From: an uncultured Odoribacter sp. | Lineage (GTDB): Bacteria; Bacteroidota; Bacteroidia; Bacteroidales; Marinifilaceae | DNA length: 22,942 bases | Assembly (NCBI GenBank): GCA_900548135.1 | Contig: URJC01000005.1 | Span: forward strand, 1-22,942 | Direction of reading: 5' to 3' | Part shown: positions 8,058 to 15,317 of the stretch, piece after piece | Layout of the letters: the number at the start of each line of letters is the position of its first letter | Position numbering within the stretch: position 1 is the stretch's first letter | Made by a program: the position numbers and the translations under genes | The notes under the pieces: model-generated | What the model was told of the DNA's origin: nothing | What the model saw: only the letters and a program-made list of their open reading frames with translations | The model's database searches: none

Positions 8058-8065
8058 CAAAGATA
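8058..8065 (-). promoter_or_regulatory. -7 element abutting the ftsB-like gene
   Basis: TATCTTTG on the minus strand is a perfect TAnnTTTG match with only CAAC between it and the ATGATG start. Transcription would begin at or within a few bases of the start codon. The spacer to the HAD gene (8054-8180) has no terminator that I can see, so read-through from the aroQ-pyk-HAD unit is also possible. Confidence 0.45.
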
Positions 8066-8180
8066 AGAAAATAAAGTAAAAGTAAAATTTGTTTTTCATC
8101 AACTTTCTTCCAACCCTGTTTCACCAACCAAAGATTTTCAAGATGCAAACCGGCCCGTAATGTGTTGATGCATTATTTAT

Positions 8181-8963
8181 CTAATCCTGTAGAATCCCGA
8201 AATGTTTCAAGGCAAACACAATACCATTGTCGTCAACACTGCTGGTTACAAAATTGGCAACCTGCTGAACTTCCGGACGGGCATTCCCCATAGCCACCCC
8301 AATCCCTGCATACTGTAACATCGGAATATCATTCCCTCCGTCCCCAAAAGCCATACACTCCTCACTCCGAATCCCATAATATTCCAGGATCTTTTTCATG
8401 CCAACCTGCTTACTTCCTCCGGCCGGTACGATATCTGTAAATAAAGAAGTCCAACGCATAGCTTCACATCCAGGTAACTCTTCCATAATCTTTGCTTCCT
8501 GGTCCGGTTTAAAAAAAGCTATCAGCTGGAAATTTTCTTCCTTTAAAGCCTCATTAATATCCAGCTGTGGCGGTTCCGGAAAATTCAATAAACGAAAAAC
8601 TTCATCAGTTAATTCATTTACATAATTAATGAACATCCCCTTTTCACGGACAAAAATGCAAGGGAAAGCTTCCGCTCCTTTTTCTAATTCGAGCAGGCGT
8701 CTGATATCCTCGAAAGGTATTGTCCGCTTATAAATAACTTTATCTTTCCCCGCATAACAACAACTTCCATTCAAAGTAATATAACCGTCAAATTCAAGCT
8801 TTCCCAGGTTATTAATTACCCTCCAATGCCGTCCTGTTGCTATAAACACTTTAATTCCCCTTCTGCGCAATTGCTGAACAGCCAACTGCGCAGAATCCGG
8901 AATCCGATGCGTTTGAAAACTAACCAAAGTACCATCAATGTCAAAAAAGACCGCTTTTATCAT
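8181..8963 (-). CDS. Cof-type HAD-superfamily phosphatase (HAD-IIB)
   Basis: Cytoplasmic sugar-phosphate or small-metabolite phosphatase of unknown substrate, 260 residues. The four HAD motifs are present: DIDGT (8-12, nucleophile D8 and acid D10), ATGR (42-45), K185 in GGSKQVGMKKIL and GDGGND (207-212) binding Mg2+. The insert between motifs II and III (about 75-180) is the C2-type cap of the Cof subfamily. It starts 18 bases after the end of pyk, so it is probably co-transcribed with it. Cof-type proteins are often promiscuous, so no substrate is proposed. Confidence 0.93.
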   Translation of the reverse strand: MIKAVFFDIDGTLVSFQTHRIPDSAQLAVQQLRRRGIKVFIATGRHWRVINNLGKLEFDGYITLNGSCCYAGKDKVIYKRTIPFEDIRRLLELEKGAEAFPCIFVREKGMFINYVNELTDEVFRLLNFPEPPQLDINEALKEENFQLIAFFKPDQEAKIMEELPGCEAMRWTSLFTDIVPAGGSKQVGMKKILEYYGIRSEECMAFGDGGNDIPMLQYAGIGVAMGNARPEVQQVANFVTSSVDDNGIVFALKHFGILQD

Positions 8964-8981
8964 CTTTGCTTCAATACCTCA

Positions 8982-10385
8982 TCATTTTATATCACTAATC
9001 TTACAAACCTCCAGGAATGAAGCCCCCCTCACATGTCCAAAGCTTCCTCCGATAACCAATATCTGATCTTCAGGACCATATCCCTTTTCCAGCAACATTT
9101 TCGGAATATCTCTCATAAATTCATCCCTTGAAGAAGGCTTAACAGAGAAATAAGACTGTACTCCATATGAAAGAGCCAATTCACGCATGACCTGTTTATC
9201 ATAACAACGGGCATATACAGCAAGTCCGCCACGGAAAGCTGATAAATAACGGGCTGTACGTCCGGAAATCGTATCCACCACAATGGCCCGTATAGGCAAC
9301 ATCGTTGTCATCCTCACCGCAACACGGGCTAAAGCAGCTGTAATCTCATTGTTGATGCGAATCAAATTCCGGTTAGAATCAGGAGGTGTTGTTGACTCAT
9401 TGGCCTCTGCAACTTTAGCCATCACCTTCACAGCTTCTAAAGGATAATCTCCATAAGCCGTCTCTCCACTCAACATAATCGCGTCAGTACCACTAAATAC
9501 AGCATTAGCAATATCACTTACTTCTGCACGTGTCGGACGCGGATGATCGATCATCGTATGCAACATCTGAGTCGCAATAATAACCGGCTTTTTACTTTCA
9601 ATACATTTATTGACGATCATCCGTTGAATACGCGGTATTTTTTCTGCATCAATCTCTATCGCCAGGTCCCCACGGGCAACCATCACGCCATATACATGAT
9701 CAAGAATTTCATCGATATGATCCACTCCTTCCTGATTTTCTATCTTAGCAATGATTTTAATATGGCTATGATGCTCATTCAGTATCTGTTGAATTTCCAA
9801 TACATCTTCCTTACTCCGTACAAAAGAATGCGCAATAAAATCCAAATTATTTTTTACTGCAAAATCTATAAAAGTCCGGTCTTTATTGCTCAAGGATTCC
9901 AAATGCATATTTACTCCCGGCACATTAATACTTTTTTTATTTTTTATTTCTCCGGGATTAGAGGCAACCAGTTCCAAACGATCTTCCTCCTTACTCCGGA
10001 CAATAAATTCAACGTCTCCGTCATCTATCAGAACTTTTGCGCCCACCTGCACATCCCGGACAAAATTATCATAGGAGACATGTATCATTCTTTCCTCTTT
10101 TACTTCAGGATTACCACTCATAAAAACAATATCTCCTTTTTCAACCCTTACAGGAACTTCTATACCCGTAGTACGCACTTCAGGCCCTTTGGTATCTATC
10201 AGAAGAGCTATTTTTTCCGATACAGCCCGGACATTATTCACCACTTTCATAGCCTCATCCAAGGTCTGGTGCGCTGTGTTCAAACGCACAACATTCATTC
10301 CTGCCTCATATAACTCTTTTAAAAAACCGACCTCACATCTCTTATCCGAAATCGTAGCTACAATTTTTGTCCTTTTCATATTCAT
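8982..10385 (-). CDS. pyk: Pyruvate kinase
   Basis: Final glycolytic enzyme: phosphoenolpyruvate + ADP to pyruvate + ATP. The 467 residues show KIVATISDKR at the N-terminus, LIDTKGPEVRT (62-72), the B domain (about 73-160), SFVRSKEDV, the catalytic lysine K214 in IIAKIENQEG with metal ligands E216 and D240 (VARGDL), ATQMLHTMIDHPRPTRAEVSD and LSGETAYGDYP, followed by a C-terminal regulatory domain of about 115 residues. The phosphate-binding loop reads RLNTAH in place of RLNFSH. The start may be M1 (10385) or M3 (10379), as related enzymes begin MKxTKIVAT. It lies 62 bases after aroQ and just before the HAD gene. Confidence 0.96.
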   Translation of the reverse strand: MNMKRTKIVATISDKRCEVGFLKELYEAGMNVVRLNTAHQTLDEAMKVVNNVRAVSEKIALLIDTKGPEVRTTGIEVPVRVEKGDIVFMSGNPEVKEERMIHVSYDNFVRDVQVGAKVLIDDGDVEFIVRSKEEDRLELVASNPGEIKNKKSINVPGVNMHLESLSNKDRTFIDFAVKNNLDFIAHSFVRSKEDVLEIQQILNEHHSHIKIIAKIENQEGVDHIDEILDHVYGVMVARGDLAIEIDAEKIPRIQRMIVNKCIESKKPVIIATQMLHTMIDHPRPTRAEVSDIANAVFSGTDAIMLSGETAYGDYPLEAVKVMAKVAEANESTTPPDSNRNLIRINNEITAALARVAVRMTTMLPIRAIVVDTISGRTARYLSAFRGGLAVYARCYDKQVMRELALSYGVQSYFSVKPSSRDEFMRDIPKMLLEKGYGPEDQILVIGGSFGHVRGASFLEVCKISDIK

Positions 10386-10447
10386 TTATTTTTCTTCCTA
10401 TAGATTTATCGTTTATCTGTCAGAATAGTTCAGTTTATATCCTCAAA

Positions 10448-10867
10448 TTATTTATTTACCAATGCCAATAAAGCCAACTCGTAAGATTTTAATCCAAACC
10501 CCATAATTACTCCCTGACAAACAGCTGTCAAATAAGATGTATGACGAAAAGTTTCACGACGAGCCGTATTAGAAATATGCACCTCAACCACCGGCGCCGT
10601 TACCGCCGAAATAGCATCTGCCAAAGCCACTGATGTATGGGTGTACGCACCTGCATTCAGGATAATCCCGTCAAACTCAAACCCCACCTCGTGTATTTTA
10701 TTTATTAATTCTCCTTCTATATTCGACTGATAATAATAAATATCCACCTGAACATATTTTCTTTTCAACTGCTGCAAATAATCTGTAAAAGATTCTTTTC
10801 CATAAATTCCCGGTTCACGTACCCCTAACAAATTTAAATTAGGACCATTCAAAATTAATATTTTCAT
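10448..10867 (-). CDS. aroQ: 3-dehydroquinate dehydratase, type II
   Basis: Dehydrates 3-dehydroquinate to 3-dehydroshikimate in aromatic amino acid synthesis; type II enzymes form dodecamers. The 139 residues are of normal size, with ILNGPNLNLLGVREPGIYG (the catalytic loop, base tyrosine in IYG), NAGAYTHTSVALADA (usually NPGAYTHTS), EVHISNTARRETFRHTSYL and GFGLKSYELAL. I start at the ATG at 10867 (MKILILNGPN), as homologues do. An ATG at 10876 is possible, while the farther in-frame codon at 10888 is TTG. A perfect -7 element is at 10906-10899. It is divergent from xerD and upstream of pyk. Confidence 0.95.
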   Translation of the reverse strand: MKILILNGPNLNLLGVREPGIYGKESFTDYLQQLKRKYVQVDIYYYQSNIEGELINKIHEVGFEFDGIILNAGAYTHTSVALADAISAVTAPVVEVHISNTARRETFRHTSYLTAVCQGVIMGFGLKSYELALLALVNK

Positions 10868-10898
10868 TTCTGACATTTTATTTTCCAATCTTATTCTA

Positions 10899-10906
10899 CA
10901 AAATTA
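10899..10906 (-). promoter_or_regulatory. aroQ -7 promoter element
   Basis: TAATTTTG on the minus strand matches TAnnTTTG fully and lies 32 bases before the aroQ ATG at 10867. It also argues against translation from the TTG at 10888, which would leave almost no leader. A second match, TAAATTTG, lies near 10938-10945. The remaining spacer to xerD is very AT-rich without further recognisable elements. Confidence 0.4.
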
Positions 10907-11091
10907 ATCATTTTTCTAACTATTTCTTTGTAATATTTCAAATTTATAACCTTGTTCACAATAAATTCAATCTCATTTTACTACTTCAATACTGAATTGA
11001 TTTTCAAAACATTGTCCTAATCACAATATTGATAAATTACTATAATATTGTTAAACTTCTGAAAAGGTAAATAGGATATAAAAAAAATATA

Positions 11092-11129
11092 TACCTTTAG
11101 CCATTGGTTTAATAAAAGTGTGCTAGCAC
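11092..11129 (+). promoter_or_regulatory. xerD -7 element and palindrome
   Basis: TACCTTTA (11092-11099) matches TAnnTTTG at 7 of 8 positions, about 63 bases before the xerD ATG. In the presumed leader, GTGCTAGCAC (11120-11129) is a perfect 10-base palindrome that could be a regulatory site. No regulator can be named. Confidence 0.3.
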
Positions 11130-11162
11130 TATTAAATGTGTATTTTATAAAAACAAAAAAAA

Positions 11163-12080
11163 ATGACTTGGGATAATGCAATTGAAAGTTACAAGACTTA
11201 CTTAATTCTTGAAAAATCACTTTCTTCAAATTCGGTAGAAGCCTACCTGAATGACATCAACAAATTAGCAAAGTACTGTGCAGACAAACACAAAGTAAAA
11301 ACACCAGATGAAGTAACGTATGATATCCTGAAGGATTATCTGATTTATGTGAGTGAAGTTGGCGTAACCAATCGTACACAAGCCAGATGTATTTCCAGTA
11401 TCCGTTCTTTTTTCAAGTTCTTAGTATTTGACGGACAACTGGAAAACAATCCAACCCGTCTGTTGGAAGCTCCAAAGATAGGCCGAAAATTACCCAATAT
11501 CCTCAGTGTTGAAGAAATTGATTCTATGCTTAATGCTGTAGAAATGTACAAACCGGAAGGCCAAAGAAACAAAGCCATCATCGAAATGCTTTATTCTTGC
11601 GGCTTGCGGGTTTCTGAACTGATCAGTATTAAATTATCCAATATCAATTTCCGGATGGGGATTGTTAAAATTGACGGAAAAGGAAATAAGGAACGTGTAA
11701 TTCCATTAAGTAAAAATGCAAAAGAAGAAATTAAACGTTACCTGAAAGTTTACCGGGATTATCTGGATATTGAGAAAGGATATGAAGATGTTCTATTCCT
11801 GAATAAACGAGGTACTGCTTTATCCAGAGTTATGGTTTTCAACATCATCAAACACCTGGCTAATCGGGCAGGAATCAAAAAAAATGTATCTCCTCATACC
11901 TTCCGTCACTCTTTTGCATCGCATCTGGTAAGCGGTGGTGCGGATCTGAGAGCAGTACAGGATATGCTGGGACACGAGTCTATTTTGACAACTGAGATCT
12001 ATACTCATTTGGATGATCATTATCTGAAAGATACAATTAATAAATTTCATCCGCGATCAAAAGAAAACCCAACTGATTAA
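11163..12080 (+). CDS. xerD: Tyrosine recombinase XerD
   Basis: Site-specific recombinase that resolves chromosome dimers at dif with a partner Xer protein. It has 305 residues: an N-terminal SAM-like DNA-binding domain (about 1-100, EKSLSSNSVEAYLNDINKL) and a catalytic domain with R149 (CGLRVSELI), K173 (GKGNKERVIP), H245-x-x-R248 (PHTFRHSFASHL), H271 (LGHESI) and the nucleophile Y280 (TTEIYTHL). All catalytic residues are present. Absence of mobile element genes, normal length and the aroQ-xerD neighbourhood point to the housekeeping enzyme and not an integrase. It ends at a strong terminator. Confidence 0.95.
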   Translation: MTWDNAIESYKTYLILEKSLSSNSVEAYLNDINKLAKYCADKHKVKTPDEVTYDILKDYLIYVSEVGVTNRTQARCISSIRSFFKFLVFDGQLENNPTRLLEAPKIGRKLPNILSVEEIDSMLNAVEMYKPEGQRNKAIIEMLYSCGLRVSELISIKLSNINFRMGIVKIDGKGNKERVIPLSKNAKEEIKRYLKVYRDYLDIEKGYEDVLFLNKRGTALSRVMVFNIIKHLANRAGIKKNVSPHTFRHSFASHLVSGGADLRAVQDMLGHESILTTEIYTHLDDHYLKDTINKFHPRSKENPTD

Positions 12081-12082
12081 AT

Positions 12083-12113
12083 AAAAAAGAGCGTTGAAAC
12101 GCTCTTTTTTTTT
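12083..12113 (+). terminator. Intrinsic terminator of xerD
   Basis: AAAAAAGAGCGT (12083-12094) pairs with ACGCTCTTTTTT (12099-12110) around the tetraloop TGAA, followed by more T. The -7 element of the next gene (12113-12120) begins within the T-tract. Confidence 0.93.
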
Positions 12114-12120
12114 ATCTTCG
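12113..12120 (+). promoter_or_regulatory. -7 element of the helical-repeat gene
   Basis: TATCTTCG matches TAnnTTTG at 7 of 8 positions and lies 17 bases before the ATG at 12138. It overlaps the end of the xerD terminator T-run. A TTG at 12094-12096, inside the terminator hairpin, could act as a -33 element, though its spacing is slightly short. Confidence 0.35.
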
Positions 12121-12137
12121 CACCATATTAAGACGCC

Positions 12138-12638
12138 ATGGAAAATAACAAAGAAATTCTGAATAAAATCGGTAGTGGTGAACCAGAACAACTGGCCCAA
12201 GCAGTAAAAGAAATAAAGGAAAACGGAGATCTGTCTATAGCCGAGGAATTGGTGAATTTACTAGAACAAATTTCAGATCAACATCTTCTTACTGTCATAA
12301 TCAACCTGTTGGCTGATATAAAAGATAATGAATTCCGGAAAATAGTCATGCGTTACATCCAAAATAATGCATCCCCTGCAACCAAAACAGCATTATTGCG
12401 CATCATTTGGGAATCGCCTTTAGATTATTCAGCTTATCTTCCGGTTTTCATGAACATTTTACAAAATGACGATTTCACTACAGCTTTCGAAGCCTCCACA
12501 GTGATTGAAAATATGGTACACAATCTGACAGAAGACCAACATCATCAATTACATCATTTTATAGCGTCTTTTCCATCAGACAAACAGTTCCTGATTGAAA
12601 ATATTCATACAGAAATGGGATGCTGCGAAGAAGATTAA
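12138..12638 (+). CDS. HEAT-repeat-like alpha-helical protein of unknown function
   Basis: A 166-residue acidic cytoplasmic protein without signal peptide or membrane helix. It reads as consecutive helix pairs, for example AEELVNLLEQ/HLLTVIINLLADIKDNE, FRKIVMRYIQ/ATKTALLRIIWE, YLPVFMNILQ/TAFEASTVIENMV and HHQLHHFIAS/KQFLIENIHTEM, which is the pattern of HEAT-like repeats. The tail is GCCEED with two adjacent cysteines. I do not recognise a specific function; such solenoids usually bind other proteins. Its stop codon overlaps the miaA stop by 4 bases (TTAA at 12635-12638). Confidence 0.75.
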   Translation: MENNKEILNKIGSGEPEQLAQAVKEIKENGDLSIAEELVNLLEQISDQHLLTVIINLLADIKDNEFRKIVMRYIQNNASPATKTALLRIIWESPLDYSAYLPVFMNILQNDDFTTAFEASTVIENMVHNLTEDQHHQLHHFIASFPSDKQFLIENIHTEMGCCEED

Positions 12639-13561
12639 CCTTCTTCCCACCATCTCATAACATTTTCAACCTTTTCTCCCATAGACATATCTGCCGGTAA
12701 CCAATGAATATGAAATCCTTCCCGTTCCATCTTCCGGAACCAGGTCATCTGGCGTTTGGCAAACTGATGAATAGCAACATTCAATTGCCGCACCATTTCC
12801 TCATAAGTCAATTGTCCGGTCAGATACAAGGTTAAATATTTATATTCCAATCCATAATAAATCAGATCCTCTGGTTTCACACCACTAGCCAAAATCTGTT
12901 TAACTTCATCAACCATGCCACTTTCCAATCGTTCATGTAAACGTTGGGTGATTTTTTCTCTTCTTAACTCACGGCTGAGGTCTATTCCAACAATCAAAGG
13001 CTGAATTACAGGAAAAATCTTTTCTTCATGAGGATGAGTACAATAATATTCTTCTATTTCAATAGCCCGGATTGCCCGCTTACAAGTATCTATTTCCGTT
13101 GTATTATGCAATTTTTTATAAGTGGCTAATTTTTCAGCTAATTGTGTTAAACTAAATCTGGCCAGTGAACTCCGCAATTCTTCATTTACAGGGACTTCTA
13201 ACAACTGATATCCCTTCAGAACAGCCTCTACATACAAACCGCTTCCTCCACATAAAACAGGGCAGACTCCCCTGTTCTTACAATCCTCCCAGACTCTGAC
13301 AAAATCCCTTTGATATTCAAAAACATTATATTTATCACCAGCTTTAACGATATCAATCAGATGATATGGCACCTGATATCCATCCACATTATACTCATTC
13401 AGGTCTTTACCCGTACCAATATCCATACTCCGGTATACCTGACGGGAATCAGCACTGATAATTTCCCCCCCTAAAGCCAATGCCAACCGTACAGCCAGAG
13501 AAGTTTTCCCACTAGCTGTAGGACCAACTATACTCAGTAAATTAAACATTTTATCTTCCAT
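12635..13561 (-). CDS. miaA: tRNA dimethylallyltransferase
   Basis: Adds a dimethylallyl group to N6 of A37 in tRNAs that read U-starting codons. The protein has the P-loop GPTASGKT near its start, ISADSRQVYRSMDIGTGKDL (a Bacteroidetes-type variant of the usual SADSMQVYRGLDIGTAK), GGSGLYVEAVLKGY, the KRAIRAIEIEEYY region and RQMTWFRKMER near the C-terminus. I start at the ATG at 13561; the ATG at 13549 (MFNLLSIVGPTASGKT) is equally likely. The frame extends to a TTG at 13600, but the -7 element at 13582-13575 lies inside that extension, so it is untranslated. The genus may carry a second miaA elsewhere, as many Bacteroides do. Confidence 0.94.
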   Translation of the reverse strand: MEDKMFNLLSIVGPTASGKTSLAVRLALALGGEIISADSRQVYRSMDIGTGKDLNEYNVDGYQVPYHLIDIVKAGDKYNVFEYQRDFVRVWEDCKNRGVCPVLCGGSGLYVEAVLKGYQLLEVPVNEELRSSLARFSLTQLAEKLATYKKLHNTTEIDTCKRAIRAIEIEEYYCTHPHEEKIFPVIQPLIVGIDLSRELRREKITQRLHERLESGMVDEVKQILASGVKPEDLIYYGLEYKYLTLYLTGQLTYEEMVRQLNVAIHQFAKRQMTWFRKMEREGFHIHWLPADMSMGEKVENVMRWWEEG

Positions 13562-13574
13562 TTCGTACAATAGG

Positions 13575-13582
13575 CAAATGTA
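13575..13582 (-). promoter_or_regulatory. miaA -7 promoter element
   Basis: TACATTTG on the minus strand is a perfect TAnnTTTG match, with TTTG about 15 bases farther upstream as a possible -33. It lies 13 bases before the ATG at 13561 and decides against the upstream TTG start. Confidence 0.45.
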
Positions 13583-13650
13583 GTGAAAATCCAGCAACAA
13601 ACGACAAAGAAATAATAACCTGACAAGTCAAAAAATTCAAAAGAAAAAGA

Positions 13651-13658
13651 TATATTTG
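13651..13658 (+). promoter_or_regulatory. -7 element abutting the SPOR-like gene
   Basis: TATATTTG is a perfect TAnnTTTG match, six bases before the ATG at 13665. Transcription would start at or next to that ATG, so either the mRNA is leaderless or translation begins at the next ATG, 13746. Confidence 0.45.
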
Positions 13659-13664
13659 TAGAAG

Positions 13665-14150
13665 ATGGAATTTCTCATTTTTATTAAGGAATTCGGGAAA
13701 AAAGGAATAATTTGGGGAACAGTAATTTATTTCGGGTTATTACAAATGAATGAAACCCAATTACAAGAATATATTAAAACAATGTATCAGCAAAAACACC
13801 TATTTCTATCTGCTTTTGCTCCTGAAAGGCAAATCTCAATTTCTCATACTTCAAGTAGTATAAAAGATTCACTACACTACACCACTCAACTTTGTACAAT
13901 GCGCCATCCTATCAGCAACCAGTTCATGAATAGTAACAGTAAAATACAGCTGATTCAGAGGGGAAACCTATACCGTTATATTTTCTCTGCTTATTCCTCA
14001 CTGGTTAAAGCGCGTGAAAAACTGAAACAAATTAGAAAAATATATCCTCAAGCCTATATACGCGAATATCACCAAGGCAAATCAGGAGGGGCTATTGATA
14101 TGAATATTGACCATATAAGAATAAAAAATCAAATTTATGATGAACGATGA
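13665..14150 (+). CDS. Small protein with a SPOR-like C-terminal domain
   Basis: Up to 161 residues. The N-terminus (about 1-27) is moderately hydrophobic (GIIWGTVIYFGLLQ) and may be a weak membrane anchor or untranslated leader; ATG 13746 (MNETQLQEYIK) gives 134 residues. The middle is polar with S/T/H-rich sequence. Residues about 95-137 (IQLIQRGNLYRYIFSAYSSL, then VKAREKLKQIRKIYPQAYIR) have the beta-alpha-beta pattern of a SPOR domain, which binds denuded peptidoglycan at septa in envelope proteins. The match is by eye and not strong. It overlaps the following acetyltransferase by 14 bases, so the two are translated from one message. If residues 1-27 are not an export signal, a periplasmic role is unlikely. 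Confidence 0.5.
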   Translation: MEFLIFIKEFGKKGIIWGTVIYFGLLQMNETQLQEYIKTMYQQKHLFLSAFAPERQISISHTSSSIKDSLHYTTQLCTMRHPISNQFMNSNSKIQLIQRGNLYRYIFSAYSSLVKAREKLKQIRKIYPQAYIREYHQGKSGGAIDMNIDHIRIKNQIYDER

Positions 14151-14673
14151 AAACATTTTATTACGGGCTTTAGAGCCTGAAGACCTGGAGTACCTTTATA
14201 AATGGGAAAATGATATGGATTTATGGGATGTCAGTGATACCCTCACCCCATTCTCCCATTATACTTTAAAAAAGTACATTGAAAATTCACACGAAGATAT
14301 ATACACCAGTAAACAACTGCGCCTGATGATCGTGCGGCAGGAAGACAAGCAACCCATTGGCCTGATCGATCTTTACGATTTTGATCCTTACCATCAAAGG
14401 GCAGGATTAGGCATCATGATCCATAATACCGAAAATCGCAAGCAAGGCTACGCTTCTTCTGCAATCAAATTAATGCTTGATTATTGTTTTGAAACGTTAG
14501 GGCTTCATCAGGTATATAGTAGTATCCCGAGTTGTAATATTGCCAGCCTGAAGCTGTTTGAAGCAACTGGTTTTACTCAAACCGGTCACCGCAAGGAATG
14601 GCTCAAAAGGGGAAATGAATGGGAAGATGTCATCTATTTTCAACAATTAGCTTCCACCTGGAACAACAATTAA
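14137..14673 (+). CDS. GNAT acetyltransferase, RimJ/RimL type
   Basis: A 178-residue acetyl-CoA-dependent N-acetyltransferase. ILLRALEPEDLEYLYKWEND near the N-terminus is the usual Acetyltransf_3 opening. The acetyl-CoA loop reads ENRKQGYASSAI (R101-x-x-G104-x-A106), and NIASLKLFEATGFTQTGHRKEW is the conserved C-terminal block. The substrate is not predictable: family members acetylate ribosomal protein N-termini, polyamines or antibiotics. Tandem ATGs at 14137 and 14140 open the gene within the end of the SPOR-like gene. The 14-base overlap suggests translational coupling. No terminator follows directly. Confidence 0.88.
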   Translation: MMNDENILLRALEPEDLEYLYKWENDMDLWDVSDTLTPFSHYTLKKYIENSHEDIYTSKQLRLMIVRQEDKQPIGLIDLYDFDPYHQRAGLGIMIHNTENRKQGYASSAIKLMLDYCFETLGLHQVYSSIPSCNIASLKLFEATGFTQTGHRKEWLKRGNEWEDVIYFQQLASTWNNN

Positions 14674-14781
14674 TGAAAATTCGAAATCCTTTATATAAAC
14701 TTTTTAGTATAACTATTGTCTCATATTTTGAGAAAAGAAATTACCCTGAAGGGGGTATTTATTAAACTAAAAATGTTTATT

Positions 14782-15201
14782 ATGAAAAAGATTTTATTTT
14801 TGGCAACTACAGTATTGTTGTTTTTGGCTTTTAATGTGAATGCACAGCAAAGAGGTCCTCGCGAAAGGCCAACTCCTGAACAGCAGGCAACACGTATGGT
14901 TGAACGCTTAAATCAGGAATTAAAGTTAACCGACAAACAACAAACAGAATTAAAAACTTGGTTCACAGACTCTTTCAAAAAAAGAAATGAAGCATTTGAA
15001 AAAAACCGGGAAAACCGGGAAGCAATGCGTTCCCAAATGCAAAAAGACCGGGAAGAAACAGAAGCAGAACTAAAGAAAGTGCTAACAGAGGAACAGTATA
15101 AAACTTATAAAGCAAACGAAGAAAAACGTCAAAAAGAAAGACAACAAAGAGGCCAGGGCCATCAAGGGGGTAACCGGGGTGGTGGTTTTCCACGCAACTA
15201 A
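14782..15201 (+). CDS. Secreted Spy/DUF4890-like helical protein
   Basis: A 139-residue exported protein. I start at ATG 14782, which gives a clean signal peptide MKKILFLATTVLLFLAFNVNA with cleavage before QQRG; an upstream in-frame ATG would bury it. The mature part is highly charged: PTPEQQATRMVERLNQELKL (an LTxxQ-type helix), a long K/E/R helix (about 50-110) and a second LTEEQYKTYKANEEKRQKER, ending in a Gly/Arg-rich tail (GQGHQGGNRGGGFPRN). This resembles small periplasmic Spy/CpxP-like proteins and the DUF4890 family of Bacteroidetes; a chaperone or envelope-stress role is inferred only. The leader has TACCC...GGGTA that could pair at about 14742-14757. It ends at a strong terminator. 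Confidence 0.78.
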   Translation: MKKILFLATTVLLFLAFNVNAQQRGPRERPTPEQQATRMVERLNQELKLTDKQQTELKTWFTDSFKKRNEAFEKNRENREAMRSQMQKDREETEAELKKVLTEEQYKTYKANEEKRQKERQQRGQGHQGGNRGGGFPRN

Positions 15202-15206
15202 GCTGT

Positions 15207-15235
15207 AAAAGGTACTTTATAAAGTACCTTTTTTA
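15207..15235 (+). terminator. Intrinsic terminator after the Spy-like gene
   Basis: AAAAGGTACT (15207-15216) pairs with AGTACCTTTT (15223-15232) around TTATAA, with a T-run to 15234. The whole element is a near-perfect palindrome. Confidence 0.9.
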
Positions 15236-15290
15236 TTATTTCCTCAACAATATCTTCAGTCCGTATATATGCTAAAACATGATTTTTTCT

Positions 15291-15298
15291 TATCTTTA
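15291..15298 (+). promoter_or_regulatory. -7 element of the metallophosphoesterase gene
   Basis: TATCTTTA matches TAnnTTTG at 7 of 8 positions, 19 bases before the ATG at 15318. A three-codon reading frame (ATG ACT GCA TGA, 15310-15321) ends overlapping that start codon and might couple initiation. Confidence 0.35.
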
Positions 15299-15317
15299 GA
15301 GTATTAAAAATGACTGC

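Noticed and set aside
9543..10313. A 256-codon open frame on the plus strand opposite pyk
   Set aside because: It lies wholly antisense to a gene with all pyruvate kinase motifs, and its protein is rich in F, I, H and N as expected from the complement of a coding frame.
8982..10385. Pyruvate kinase RLNTAH in place of RLNFSH as a novelty
   Set aside because: I recall the same form in other Bacteroidetes pyruvate kinases, so it is a lineage trait.
11163..12080. xerD as the integrase of a mobile element
   Set aside because: Normal XerD length, housekeeping neighbours and no attachment-site repeats or cargo nearby.
13562..13600. N-terminal extension of miaA to the TTG at 13600
   Set aside because: It contains the predicted -7 element and precedes the conserved start of MiaA proteins.
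14716..14781. Longer start of the Spy-like protein at 14716
   Set aside because: It would place 22 residues before a clean signal peptide that begins MKKILFLA at 14782.
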